Assembly: GCA_008694505.1 (NCBI GenBank)
Contig: VZDJ01000033.1
Span: forward strand, 6,178,769 to 6,242,768
Reading direction: 5' to 3'
Source of the DNA: Cyanoderma ruficeps
Lineage: Eukaryota > Chordata > Aves > Passeriformes > Timaliidae
Length of the DNA: 64,000 bases
Position 1 is the first letter of the stretch, and every line of letters starts with the position of its first letter. The notes below the pieces were generated by a model, which had not been told where the DNA came from, made no database searches, and worked only from the letters and a program-made list of their open reading frames with translations. Made by a program: the position numbers and the translations under genes. This document shows positions 1 through 13,300 of this stretch, in pieces.

Positions 1-345
1 GACCCCGGGAGGGAAGGGGGAGCTCTGTGAGGGGATGAAGGGCTTTGTGAGGGGATGAAGGACCCTGGGAGGGAAGGGGGGGGTCTCTGTGAGGGGATAA
101 AGGGCTTTGTGAGGGAAGGGGGAGCTCTGTGAGGGGATGAAGGGCCCTGGCAGGGGATGAAGGACTCCGGGAGGAGATGAAGGGCTCCGGGAGGGAAGGG
201 GGGTCCCTGTGAGGGGATGAAGGGCTTTGTGAGGGGATGAAGGGCCCTGGGAGGGAAGAGGGAGCTCTGTGAGGGGATGAAGGGCCCTGGGAGGGAAGGG
301 GAGCTCTGTGTGAGGAGCCCGTACTGGAGTGGGCTTGTCACCCAC
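1..345. repeat. GC-rich minisatellite, ~20-bp units
   Basis: The first ~345 bases are an imperfect tandem repeat of units about 19-21 bp long. Each unit combines a 'gaggggatgaaggg' or 'gggagggaagggg' block with a 'ctttgtg', 'gctctgtg' or 'ccctggg' block. The array is strongly purine-rich on this strand and runs off the left edge, so its true length is unknown. It lies within STAG1 intron 2. No open frame spans it and nothing indicates a regulatory role. Confidence 0.9.
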
Positions 346-1174
346 ACTGGGGGCATGAGGGGATGAGGTGGGATGAAAGGTTGAAGGTGAACTGAGGTAA
401 GGGCAGGGGTAGAAGGAACACCTGGTAGGTTTTGTCTTTGTTTCTCACCATCATCCAAACCCTTTTTAATTAGCAATAAATTAATTTTCTCCAAGCCCAT
501 TTGGTCTGCTGTTATTTCCCTGTCATTACCTTACCCCATGAACTTCTTCACTTTGTGTTTTTTTCTCCGCCCTGTGAAGAGAGGAGCAGGTTCCAGTCTC
601 TAAAATTCCTTCTTAACTCTACTTGATTTACTCTCCAGCTCCTCCTATTATAGACTTATGCTCTGCTCTTCCCAGTAGCTCACTTTATCCAAGCTCAGCC
701 ATGTTCTCATGTAGATTAGCCACTGCTATTTCCCAGCAGGACCAAAGCATGGTCATATCACTTGCTATCTTCAACTGCAGCAGGCAAAGGCTTTTTGCAT
801 AACAAATTCAGCTCATTGTAAGAAAGTACACAACTGGAATATACAATACGGTGTGAGAAAGTTCACAACTGGAATATGGTTCATTATGATCAAAACCAAT
901 ACATGCTGCTGAATTCTCACAACATTCAGAAGCATAAAAGAAGCAAAGAGCTTGCACAGCAAAGTTAAATACATAGAAAGAAATATTGTTTAGATTAAGT
1001 GTTTTGCAGTTTCTTTACGCAGTTTTTCAGCACATGAAAACACAGCAGGCCTGGAACAGTCACACTAACATGCACTTCTTCCAAGCTTGTGCTTTATCCT
1101 CACAATCACCTCTCTGTTTACTTCAACCTTTTTAAAAGCCAAGATTTCAAATGTAGAGAGAAGCAAATACTCAC
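346..1174 (-). other. STAG1: STAG1 intron 2 (5' part)
   Basis: This is non-coding sequence downstream, in the minus direction, of the STAG1 first coding exon. It starts with a consensus GTGAGT donor read on the minus strand at 1174 to 1169. Apart from the minisatellite to its left and a diverged 25-bp direct duplication at 818-877, I see no features. The next coding exon is outside the window. Confidence 0.7.
818..877. repeat. Diverged 25-bp direct duplication, 35-bp period
   Basis: Two near-identical copies of 'gtAagaaagtAcacaactgg' plus 'aatat' occur at 818-842 and 853-877, differing by two substitutions. This is a small intronic duplication with no visible function. Confidence 0.7.
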
Positions 1175-1309
1175 TGTAGTACTGGCAAATCTGAAGTAAT
1201 CATTTTTGCAGCACTCTGGGAAGTAAGAGCTACATAGAACTTCTTCTCAAAGTTATTATAAGACAACTACTGGGAAACCTCTTTCATGACAAGAATGTCA
1301 AAGTCCAGT
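1175..1309 (-). CDS. STAG1: STAG1 exon 2: first coding exon of cohesin subunit SA1 (partial)
   Basis: STAG1 encodes SA1, one of the two alternative SCC3/stromalin subunits of cohesin. It binds RAD21 and CTCF in the nucleus and helps hold sister chromatids and chromatin loops. On the minus strand a strong acceptor (a CT-rich tract, then TTACAG at 1316-1310) opens the exon at 1309. After a 106-base untranslated stretch the ATG lies at 1203-1201. Ten residues follow, MITSDLPVLQ, split within the last codon. The donor GTGAGT begins at 1174. The human protein starts MITSELPVLQD, so nine of ten residues match and the intron position in the Q codon fits. Only this start of a protein of about 1,250 residues is in the window. 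The coding part is 1203-1175. The location is supported by SLC35G2 to the right, as in mammals. Confidence 0.85.
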
Positions 1310-4300
1310 CTGTAAGAGAGAGAAAAAAATTTTTACTCCTAAATAGTAATACATTGAATAAAACATGCTGTGAACAAAAAAGGTCAATTTTGAAGTAGCA
1401 CCCCTATTAAACCACAAGAAATTTAGAATGGATGGCCCCGAAACAGCTTAATCATATTCTTGCATTCAGTTTTCACATTTCTGTTTAGATAACTTTGCGC
1501 AATAAATAAAAATTTAAAAAAAAGTTCTGCATTACCTCTTGTACTTGTTTACCATATATATGTGTGTTTAAATGGTACTACACCTATTTAATCAGACCCT
1601 CTGACTCACAGCCTTGTGTGACTGAACTTCTCAGAATAGTCAAAAGCTGTGCAACTGCAGCAAAAGGTATTTTAACTTAATGAAACTAAAGTTGTAAGTT
1701 TAAATAATAAAGTAGACTGCATCTGTGGTGTCACTACACCCACTAGTAACATTTCTCTGCCCAAAAGACTAACCAGAGTTGACTAATGGCAGCAGATGTG
1801 ACTTTACCATTAAATAATGGCACAATGTGACAGATTCAATAATCTTCACTGTAATAAAACACAGAACTGCCATCCTAGTCTTCCAGAAAATGCAAGTTCT
1901 GGAGAAAATAAGTAGATTTGTTTCAGTCTCCCCTCTTACAGGTCCTGAGGTAACATGAAGAACTGTGTGGAGCACTTCAGTTCAGCAATGGCAAGGAACA
2001 CCAAGGACTCAACTCTGTTTTTTTTTAAAAACATGGGATATGTTCAAACTCTTTTATTTAAATACTTAATTTCACCTTGATGGACATTTTTTTTCCTGTG
2101 CTCCAGTTGCTTTGCACAAGGCAGGAGAAAAATCCAGCCAGGAAGAGGTAATGTAACCTACATCAAATGGAGGATCTAAGTGAAAGTGCACCCTTCTAAA
2201 CAACACAGTACAGCACATAAAGTATAATTTCCATCCTACTACACACACATCAGTGTTTATTTACTAAACTGTACAGAATGAACAGACTTTTTTTGCCTCT
2301 TCATATTACAGTTCCAGTTAGACTCACAGTTACATACATCTAGTTCTTCCAGTACTTAGTACTTTGTGCTACCAACAGTTTTACTTACAGTGCCTTATCG
2401 TGAAATTTACATTTTTATACCATGTAATTAGCAAGCCATTTTGTTGCAAAACACGTTAACAAACAAAGTTTGTTAACCACTCCAGCATTAATGGTTTAAA
2501 GGGGCCGATACACCAGGCTGGCGTAAAAGCTCTCCAGTTTCACTATGAGACAGAAGTTAGTCTGAGTTCTCCTCGAACACAAATGTCATATGCACTATTT
2601 GTGCTATTTCTATAAGCATTTCTTCATTAGAGACATTGCTCATTACTGTGTTTCAAAGGATTTGATTGCTCCTAACAGGGCAATGACATATCCAGTCAAC
2701 AGCATAAAGCAACCACTTCAGACACTGGTAAGAATTTATCATAAACAAACACGGCATTAGAATTGAATTAAGTTCTGAGTTTACTTCCTATATGAGAAAA
2801 AAAAAATAAAAGGCAATGTTCAGATCTCTGAAATGCTGAAATGGAGAAGTTCACTACAACTGGAACATGGCTAAAGAAAAAAGTATTTTTTTGTACTCAC
2901 ACAAGCATGTACATACACACACACATGCTTATGCTAGCTGGACCTCAAAGGAAACATGTCCATCTCAGATGTCCAGATTATCTAATTCTAGCAGGATTCA
3001 CAGCAATCTTACTTTCCAAAAGAGCTTTCTAAAGAAGATCAAGGAAATTTATGTGTTCTCCATGTGAGGTATCTTCCACAGACATTTAAGCCATCCTGCA
3101 CATCTGCTATGTAGGATTTCTTTTTAATTTTCCTTTATAACCTAATCACCCTTCCCAACTGTTGGCTGTGCATGCTCAGATCCAGTAATCAGCAGCATTC
3201 AGCTGCTCTAGGGAAGTGCTCTCACACACAACGTAAAGGATACTTGCTCAGAGATAGCTTATTTGAAAAGCTAAATCCTGACTTAGAAGCATGGAGTGAA
3301 GGGTATAAAGAGCCAGAAGCAGAAGAGAGGACCAAGGCAGCTGGACCCACAGTGCTAAGGGCAGAAAACCTGACACCGGGGAACTGCCAAGGCCTGTACT
3401 GTTTTCTCCTTGTCCTTATGTTAAACAGGAAACTACAAAACACAGCTGGAAGAAACCATCCCTTTGTGGTAAAGTTCAGACTGGACCATCAGAAGACAAC
3501 AAAGTTACCCCTCCACACTCTTGTATTAATACAGCCAGTGTGTGACAAAATACACTGTGACAAAAAGAAGTGTGACAACTGTGGAAAATTCATTGATCCT
3601 TATGAACCACACAAATATGAATCTTTGTGTTTTTCTGGTTTTAATAAAAGAAATATCTGTTTCAGAAAGATGATGTTCTCATAACCAGGGAAATCAAAGT
3701 CTCCCTCTTTCTCTCCTTCTGCCTGAGAACAAAGTCATTGATAAAAAAGTCCTAAAGGCTTGAGACACATAACCATTTTGTCACCTGTCCTGGAGAACAG
3801 GGGCAGGAATACTTCATACTTCGGCATTTGGGGTTATTTAAACTATAATAAATACAGTCTTTTACCATGCAGTAAAATGCTTCTATTTTAGTTTAGAAAA
3901 AGAAGTCTGGTGTTTTCATTCAGTCCCAGTTATAATGACCTTGGTACCTTTGCAGCTTTTTGAACCTGCACCTCTATATTTTAAGATGACATAAATTTAT
4001 GCTGGTCCAGTTAAAATTACCTCTAGAGGAATATAAAGCGGGCAGTAGAAGACACCATTTAGTTCAAACATACAATGGGAAACAGGCAAATGTTTCCCTT
4101 TTTTGCCTGTTTTCCAAGCATGTACAGTAATCAGGGCAGACATAACGACCATGATATAAAACTGCCTTTGTAAAAACCGTATTTTCTAGTAGATTGTTTG
4201 GTTTATTATAGTGTTTATTCAATAATGATCTCATAATGAGCTCAGTTTTGAAAAGACTCTAGGATTTCACAACAATGAATCCAATATACACATTCCATCA

Positions 4301-7300
4301 ATATTTCCTGCAGTTTTTACTAACACACAAAGCTACCCACATTTTTTGTAGTCCTTAGGTTGTTTGCCTCTCTGGTACTGAAGTAATCCACCCATTTTAG
4401 CCAAAACCCAAACAAATTAAAAGACTGACAACATCCTGACAGTCTTTCCAAGCAACTCCCTGATAGCAACAAAATCAAATCAAGTTCAATTAACTCTATT
4501 ATGGACTAGGTGCCTACATCTTATAAAGCTGAACCCAAAACTTAAATAACAAAACCAACTACTAAATCTAGCAGTTATTACATTATTCATTCCATTGCCT
4601 AGAAGATACCCAAAACAAAAGATAACAGGCATTAGGCTGACTTCTAACACAAAATCCTTTCCTAGTTGACCAAGTCACTTTATCCCTTTCAAGTGCAAAA
4701 TATATTCAAACAATGGCTCACACAAATGAAGCGACATCTTCTACAATTAACTGGTAATGCCATTACCCCCTTCCTTCACTTCCTATTTCTAATGACTGTG
4801 CTCTTCCTCGGTGCTCCCTGCTGGAGTACATGATGTTGTGTCATGCCCCTGCACAGCACCAGAAAACAAGATATGGAATAATCTAGTTTTTCAGAGTTTA
4901 GAGACAAGATTTGTCCCCTCAATATTCTTGCCCAAACCCTGCATCTGACTGCTAGGAAAAGGCATCAGCATCAGCACAACCTTGCACTGTACAGCCAGGC
5001 AGAGCTTCCATCAACCAGGTGAGAGAGAAAAGAGGATCAGATGCAGGCAGATCAATCCTCGCCTTCATTGCTTTGTCAAACGTCTTGGGCACACCATGGA
5101 GACCCTTCCTGCCCAGCTACCCATCTGCAAAGTGAAAGTAGCATCTAGAAATTGCAAATATGAATTCTAAATCCTGCAGAAACAGAAATATAATCATCAG
5201 GAACTAACTTTGTAACAAATTTACCAAATGCTATGATGTGTTCTGCATCACTTAGGAATTTTTGTTTGCTCTGGATTAAATATTTCTATAAACTTAAGCT
5301 TTATTTCTGCTACAGGTTTAGAACTTGAAACATATTCATTCATGTCAACCCTACAGACACTTGATCAGAAGCCAAATTAGATCACCAGTCCCAGCTCTGA
5401 TTTTGAAAGCACATAGCATCATTTAAGGCCAACAAGGCATAATGCTCATTTAGTCCATCTTTAAAATAATTTCATTTAAATTCTGTGCACAATATATATT
5501 TCACTCTATCACATTCTAGTAAGCATTTAAACCAAAACTGAAAATCCAAGTGACAGAAAAATTATCACCGAGCAGTAGTGAGTTCCTCACTACTTATAGT
5601 GCATAACAAGCTCTCCATGTGGTCTGCAGCATTCCTAATCCAGTCAAACCATGACAGAAGGAGGAAATATCAGCATCAACTAGGCTAGCACAGCCTGGCG
5701 ATGCTTCACTTCTTACTCCCATCAAAATCATCCTGGATATATTATTAGTAGTATCCCCACATCCCTCTGCAGTGTGCCTCTGCTGTTCCTGTTAGCCACT
5801 CCAGTACAATGCACAGCTCCCAGCCTGCAAAGGCACGTCAATGCCAGACCCAAAACCCAGGGAGAGCTGTTTGACACACCAGATGTTTGTGCTGCTGTTC
5901 AGAGGGACCTGGGCAGACCAGAGCACCAGACACACAGGAATCATGTGAAGTTCGACAAAACGTACGGCCAAGAACCACACAGCGAGACTTGTTCACCAAA
6001 CTGGAGTATTTAGCAGATGTTTATTTTAATCATTGAGTGAAGTTGTTTTTCTTCCATTCTTTACAGGTATCACCAGACATTTTACCCATACCAGTGGGAT
6101 CAAGAACTATCTAGTGGCAACCCTTAGCTGTCCATTTAAATTGCTTACAATTGCATTTGTCTCCTCAGTGGCACCAACATGCAGAACTGACTCTACAGGC
6201 AAAACAGCTGTTGCTGCTTTCTCTAACCCAATGCTTTTAGTCTAGACATGTCCTGCCCAGTCAGCCAGAAAAATCATCTGAAGTGTCACATCAGAGCGTG
6301 TGATATTATTCTGTGATCTTCGACATTCCAAATGCAAGACCTAGCACTGAGAGGCTACACAAATCACTTCTTCCAGAGCTGGGAATAAAATCTTTACGTG
6401 ACAAAAACATCTGAGTCATACTACCACATTTCTTTACTTAGTTTTCTGTCTCTAAAAATGTGTGAACTGCCAAAACCAATCAGGTTTTCTGTATCTTCTG
6501 CTACCATTTCCAGAAGGTAGCAGCTAATTCCTGTACTGTGCAGGTCTGTGCCAAGGCACTGACACCAAGATCACACAGCAAAGATAATACGATCTTTTAA
6601 CCATGGCTGTAATAGCATAATTAATTTAAGTGCCACACATCACTCAGACAATTGTTTGATCTCCAGCGTTTAGTCCAATAGCTTTTAAATATATTATCAT
6701 ATGCTGCTTTCTTCTGAGGCCTAGGATGGCTTAATACTAGAAATACTAATCAATGCTTCATGAAAACAATTGCCGATAGATCTGGCCTGCTCAAGAACAG
6801 AAATGTTGTAATTTCAATTTGTAATTATAATGTTTTTAAATAAGCGCAAATTTGATGGACTGAGCATATGAAAACCAGCTTGTTTTCCCTTTGTTATTCT
6901 TACAGACTCTTCAGACATAACTGCTCCTTCCTCTGTGGGCACTCCACGAGACACTTGACCTGATTTTCTGCAGCACTGAGCATTCATAACTGTGACTGAG
7001 ATCACCGGGGGCCACGGGCACTCCGTCACTCACAGGGCAAATAATTATGGGCTGATTGCAAGACACTAAGATCAAGGCACTGAGTTCTAATGTCACTCCA
7101 ATACCTGGATGATTAAGGTCTAAATTAACAACTTGCTCCTTCCCATCTGTCCATTATGATAACATCAGCTACCTACCAGCCTTGTGCCTATCTGCTCTAA
7201 CCATAAAATACACAAAACAAAAAGGGCTCTAAAAAGTTACTTTTACTGTCCTCAAGCTGTGAAAATGAATAGATGGACCTTTGAAGCCTTCTGTTTCTCT

Positions 7301-10300
7301 GCACTTATATTTCCAAAACTTAGGAGTCTTGAGAACATAAACGCAATTGTCTTTTTAAGATGATGCAAGAGCATTGAGAATCATAAAAAAGCCCATCAAA
7401 CAAGTTTTAAGTTGAGAGAGATTTTGCTTGTTGTAGAAACTGCAGAGTCGAGTCATCCTCCAAACAGAAGACTGAGCAATCAATAAAAACTTGCAAAAGA
7501 CTGCATAATGAAAGGGACAGTATGAGTTATCAAGATGGTTAAAGTTATCAAAGTAATTAAACGCTTCCCCAAAAAGGACCATCCTGCTCAGCTGATGGTT
7601 ACTCAGTTCACTAAAATGACCTAAAGCTTCTCAAAGTTTTGCAAGGTTGATTTTAGTGGGCCAAGCCAGTGTTCCAGGAGGCTCTAACACTCCTGTGCAC
7701 AGGAAAGCAACAGGAGAGTACAGCTGGACACAGACCAGACTTCTTCTCCCACGTGTAACAACTGCTGCAAAGGCAATGGAGAGGGAGAATAAAGAGTCTT
7801 TCTTAGTGGGAACACACAAGCAACTGGTTTTACTGCAGCAAGGAAAACTCAGGTAAGATACATACAAACCAGGTAAGGACTAGTGAAGCTCTCCAATACT
7901 TTGCTCAATCAAAGTAGGAATTTGATTCCCATTTGAATATTTTTCCATGAATAACCGCCACTGAATATTTTTGCTTTTCCCAGGTAGATGGGTCAACTTT
8001 GGCAGGTGCAACAGGCAAAACCTGTGGTGAAACTTTATTCCAAGCTTATTGAAACAGCTGGGAAAAACCAGACAAGGCTTTTGGGACACAGCCTGCTTTG
8101 GGTCTGAAAACACGGCACAACCAGAACTGTGCCTGCTGGAGGGAAAGGCTGGGGACTAGGCCAACTCTCCACACCCTTTCTTACCCCTGTCTCTTCTAAT
8201 GTTTCTGCGACTTTTACCTTCAATCAAACCCATGTGTGACAATAATTAAAATTAAATCCAGTGATTAAATTCACGCTCAAGCACTGCAGTGAGTGCTCAT
8301 TCCCAGAAAATAATCCACATGCAGAGGAAGGCAAGAATCCCTGGTAGAGTCAGACATGTAGAGGGCCACAGAGGCTTTAGATATTCATCTCTGTGCAGCA
8401 CAAAGCACAGCAGGCCAAGAGCTCACACTGTCTGCAGGCACACCAGAAGCACCGCTAATAGATTTTTATGCTACCTCAGAAAAGTGTTTACTCATCTGTA
8501 ATTTTTCTCAGCAGTGGACATCTGGTGTTCTATTATTCATTGCACCTGGAAAATTGCCAACAATAAAACCAATTTTCACAAAAAGGAAGCAAAGCCTGAC
8601 ATGCAGAATGCTGAAATAAAGGAAAAAACTCTCAGAATGGTTCATGTTTTTGTTCTCTTTGTCTCTTCTTTTCTCCTCATATGGGGGACTCTGAGTAGAA
8701 AAGCCAAAAGGAACAGCAGAACATTTTTTCCAGATTATAAAAGAAAACAACCATTTTGAAGTCACATATAAATTAAAAACTCTGGGAAATGACTGATTCT
8801 GGTACTCATTTGAACTTATGGGGGAAGTGCACAAAGGCTAGATGAAAATAAGGTCACTAAAATACTAACTAAGCTGCTAAGAGAAAGGATATCTAATGGT
8901 TAATATAGAGACTTGTATGTATCAAGTAGAAGAAAATTCAAGACCACTCTAATGTGTGATATTTCACCAATTTGCTGATAGGCACCTTTAACACTCTCCT
9001 CAATAGAGCACAAATGCATAATGATTCTTCAAAGGAAGGAGGTGGTGTTGAGGACTTTGTTAAAGCATTCCCACCACTGAAAACTGGTCCTTCAGGAAGC
9101 CAAGATCTCAAACTCTGAGCATTGGAGGAGCAGCTCCATCAACTCCTCCACTGCCACACCTGTCAGGATCAGCAGCCTTGCAAAGATGTCCTGATCCAAG
9201 ACCCTCAAACAGCAAAGATTTCTGGGCATTATCTCAGAGTGACTGAGGCACTGAAAGCCTCTCCTCAATATCCACATCTACTCCAGAGATAAGCTTTACA
9301 AAGTTCTAGGCTAAGAGTCTTTCAATGCTATCAGTTCAGGAACTGGAAGATCCTGGTGTACCAGTTTTTCTGAGTCCAGGGAATTCAGCAATGCTCCAGT
9401 GACAAAACCCCACAGGTTCCTGTACTGCTGCCTGTCTAACTACAGGCTGGAGGTTCAGCTTCACCCTCAACCTGATGCAGCCAATTGGCACCAGTTCCAC
9501 TACAGATCCTTATTCACTCAAATATCATCTTTTTGTGTACATGAGGGTATGTGGATATTTTAAAATTATTAAATACTTCATGTTTCAAGCTGCTCAGAAG
9601 TGATGTTGCATTTTAAAAAGGGATTAGCAAATATCCAATAAGCATTTTATAAGGAGCATAATGCTATCTCTCTGCAGTGAGGCAGTCTAAATACCCTTGC
9701 TTTTAGTTTTTTAGTTTTGCATTTCTACTAGTATTAAGTGGACAGGAGTTCCACTGATGCCTTTCATTTAAGCAGGAATAAATTTCAACAGGAAATAAAA
9801 GAAAGCCGTTTTTCTTCCATTGTTAATTATTTTTAGCCCAAGTGACTCTGTAATGATTTTTTTAAAAATTCCATTTGCTTTAGCACAAAAGAGACTTCTC
9901 AAAAGAGGTCATGGTAGCACAGATTTTTTGACTTTTGATTCTTGACATTCTGTGGGACTACTGACAGAATATATGGATGTATCACAGAGAGGGAGTAATT
10001 TTCATATCCTTCCCATATCCACTAGCCAGAGAACCTAAGTTTTAAACACCTGAAAAGCTCCTACTAAAAATGTTTGTGAAAACTGAACAAGAGCCAAAAA
10101 AAGGAGCAGAGGCAGACCATAAAAGATTGGGTTATCAAAAAAGGTCAGTATATATAGATATAAAAATTACATAATCAACCTCTATTTCCCAACCCTAACA
10201 ACTTCCTGACAAAATTCAACCTGATATCAAAACAGACATCCTCCACCTACATCTTGTACCACAACAATCCCCCTTCTGAACCAATCCATAACTTGCAGCC

Positions 10301-13300
10301 TTTCAGAGAAAAAACCACCCAAGCCCTAAATCCCACCATGTCCCAGATACCAAAGAAAAAGCTGTGAGCGATCCCGAACCCTGTCAATAGCAAAACAAGC
10401 AGGCAACTCTAATCTGGTTCTTCTTCATTAAAATTTGCTCCAAATTCTCCTCCCAGTAAATGAATCAACAGTATTCTCCTCTACCGGGAATTTTCTTATG
10501 TGTTCCCCAAGACCAAGAGGTTGTGCAGGTCCTTAATCCAAGGAGACTACATGGAAAAAAATCCCATCAGAACACATTAGAATATTCCTTTCTTCACCAC
10601 TCAGTGAGCTGGTTACAAGACAAACTAAACTGCATCTGTAAACTACACAATTTAAATCATCCCTCCATCAAACCATCAACGCTACCACAGACCCACTAAG
10701 TCAGATCACCAGTTCCCCTTTGACCATGCCTTAAGAAGTTAAAAGACCAGGAACTCCAGAGTCCACATGCTACTAAATAGCCCCAATCCATCCTAACCTG
10801 ACATTGCCCCAGTCTAAAGGCAGTGGACAAGTCCCATAAAGAGGCTGAAATCCTCATGGGCTTACTTCAACGAAGATTATAAAGGTACAGCCAAGCCTAC
10901 TCTTCTTCTGAAACACATGACATGTATTTTTCCTCTGAAAACTCATACACTTTCAAAGCCATCCAAAGTGTGACACCAAACAAACACCTCTATCAAACCT
11001 TTCCCAAAGCCTACACTGAGACTGGTTTCCTGTCCACAGGCCAACACCTCCTGTCACGAAGCCAACAGTGTGAGACTCAAGCCATAAAGTGGAGGCAGTG
11101 CCCAACAGCCTGGGCGTGTGCGGTGAGTTCTCAGCGCTGCACCTGCACTGGGCCAAGAGAACCTTCCCAAACACTCCCTCACACAAAAACCCAACAACAT
11201 TGATGAACAAACCTCACCAATGGTACGTCTTCCATTAGTACACATGGCACAGCTTTAGACCTGTAGCAGCAGCACAGTCACATCCTTCATTGCAAAAGCA
11301 TACATTAAAAATTTTCTTCTCATCCGTCTTAAAACCACCTGACCACCACAACAAAGTCATGAGGAAAAGCACATTTTTTCAGTGGACACACACAACCATG
11401 CTGGAGCTAGAAATAAAACGCCTTGCAAGCATGTTTCCCAGGTGACCTCATACTGCAACCAAAATTCAAACCTGAATCCACAGGCTAACACAATTCCCCA
11501 AAGCCCAATGGTTTCCCCAACACTACACAGGTGAGCAGCAACAGGGTGAGCAGCAAACAAGGAAATGGTGATTTGCCAGAACACTTCCCAGAACAAAACC
11601 ATTCCACTCCGAAGTTCTCACTCCTGATACAAAATACTTAGGCAGGTGCACAGCTGGAAAATAAAGATTCACATTCATTTTAAATAATTGAGTCATAAGG
11701 GAAAGTGGCTTTATCCCACATTAGTTTCCTCCATCCCTCTAACTTATCTCTCTGCCCCACAGGCAGTATCTCCCCACATCTCAGCACAGCTCACAGCAAT
11801 GTATTGCTTTCTCTCCGTACTGAGCTTGAGGATTGTGGTTTTATTTCAGTCTAAAGCAGTGTGATTGAGGAGCTTGCCTACTTTTCCACAGGAATGTCAA
11901 CCAACCTAAAAAATTCATTACCTGCACCTACAAGCCTTTCCTGATTGAGACTGAAACATGAAGGGGAAAAAAAGAATCCAAGGACTCAAGAAATAAAATA
12001 TAGGCTAAAATAGGGATGGCTACTCACCAGCATTTCCTAATGACCTCTCTAACACAGAAATCACAAGGAATCAATGAAATAATAAGAAATAGAAACTAAG
12101 TTACCATCAAGTACTATGCACAACTGGCAACAACTGGCAACTGCAATAGGCCAAAAAGAAAGTATCAGTAGGGAAAAGACAAATTAGCACCTGAGAAAAA
12201 GGTTTATTTTAGCTCAGTAAATAATCCTGAAAAGAAGCTTTTATCATTCAGAAATTAATTGTGGTTAGTCAAAAACCCTAGGAAGACTAGCTAGGGGGGC
12301 AAAACTGCTTGCTCTTTGTTATTTAAAAATGTCTTGTGTCACACAATAAACCCATTAAAAGGGAAACTTTCTCAGGGAAAAAAATGTTTGAAAAACCCCT
12401 CAGTATTTCTTCCATTGCTTTTTCATTGTTCCAAGTACAGCAATGATAAGTGTACAGATGGAAGATGATGATCACACTGTGTGGAACCAGTTGAGAGGCC
12501 AGTTCCAAACTGGACAAACTGACAAACCAAACAAGCATTATCAGAAATACAAGGAGGAGAGACAAGAACACAGAAACCAGTGCACGACCTGGCCAAGAAG
12601 CTAATTCAGTTTCCTTTCTTAAGGACTTCACATCCAACCATGGAGGCTGTTTGGCCTCCAGCTCCTGACAATTTCCGGCTGTGCTGCCAAACACCAACAG
12701 GCCTGACAGCAGGGGATCCTCAAAAGGGGATTTCTGAGAGGAGGCACTGGCTGAGCCCAGTGTTCTGATGCAGGTGGAGACCAGGATCTGCAGAGCTGCT
12801 TTTGTCCTGTTGATCAGACCAGTTCTGTCCTGCTATCAGACACACAGCTCAGAGCCCACGTGCCCTGCCTGGCCCAGCCCAGGGAAGGTGCTGAGATGGT
12901 GTGATAGAGGTGTGGAGCACAAGGACACAGGGGAACTGTGGATTTACTGCAGGGCAGCACAGAGCAGGATCACCAAAATGTGCTTTGCTAACTGCACTGA
13001 CCACACAACAACTGATTTCCCACCATCTTCCTCACTGCCCTTTGAGTGTTTCCCCTCCTGACTCAATACAAATACCTGACTTTGAAGGCATGGTGACAAT
13101 TCAAACTTCAAAGCTATCACTAATTTGCTTGGATACTCTAAATTGCAAACCCTGATGATTTCTTTTATAACAGTATCTTGCAATGCTTATAGAAACACAG
13201 GAACACCTCTTTTTACTTCTGAAGAGTTATTTGACAAGCAGATGACAAAAACTGGAATTAGCGTGACAGTGTTTGAGCGAGCATCATTCATGTGCTCCCA

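Noticed and set aside
3172..3684. 170-codon plus-strand frame with a cysteine-rich end
   Set aside because: It lies in AT-rich STAG1 intron, resembles no protein, and the Cys/Lys run comes from a local repeat of 'tgtgacaaa'-like words.
9060..9300. Leucine-rich minus-strand frame (61 codons) that looked like a processed pseudogene
   Set aside because: The flanks read as interrupted sequence in all frames, no poly-A tail or target duplication is visible, and I could not name a parent gene.
10140..11620. Nuclear copy of mitochondrial DNA
   Set aside because: The A+C bias is suggestive, but no mitochondrial gene, tRNA or rRNA sequence could be recognised.
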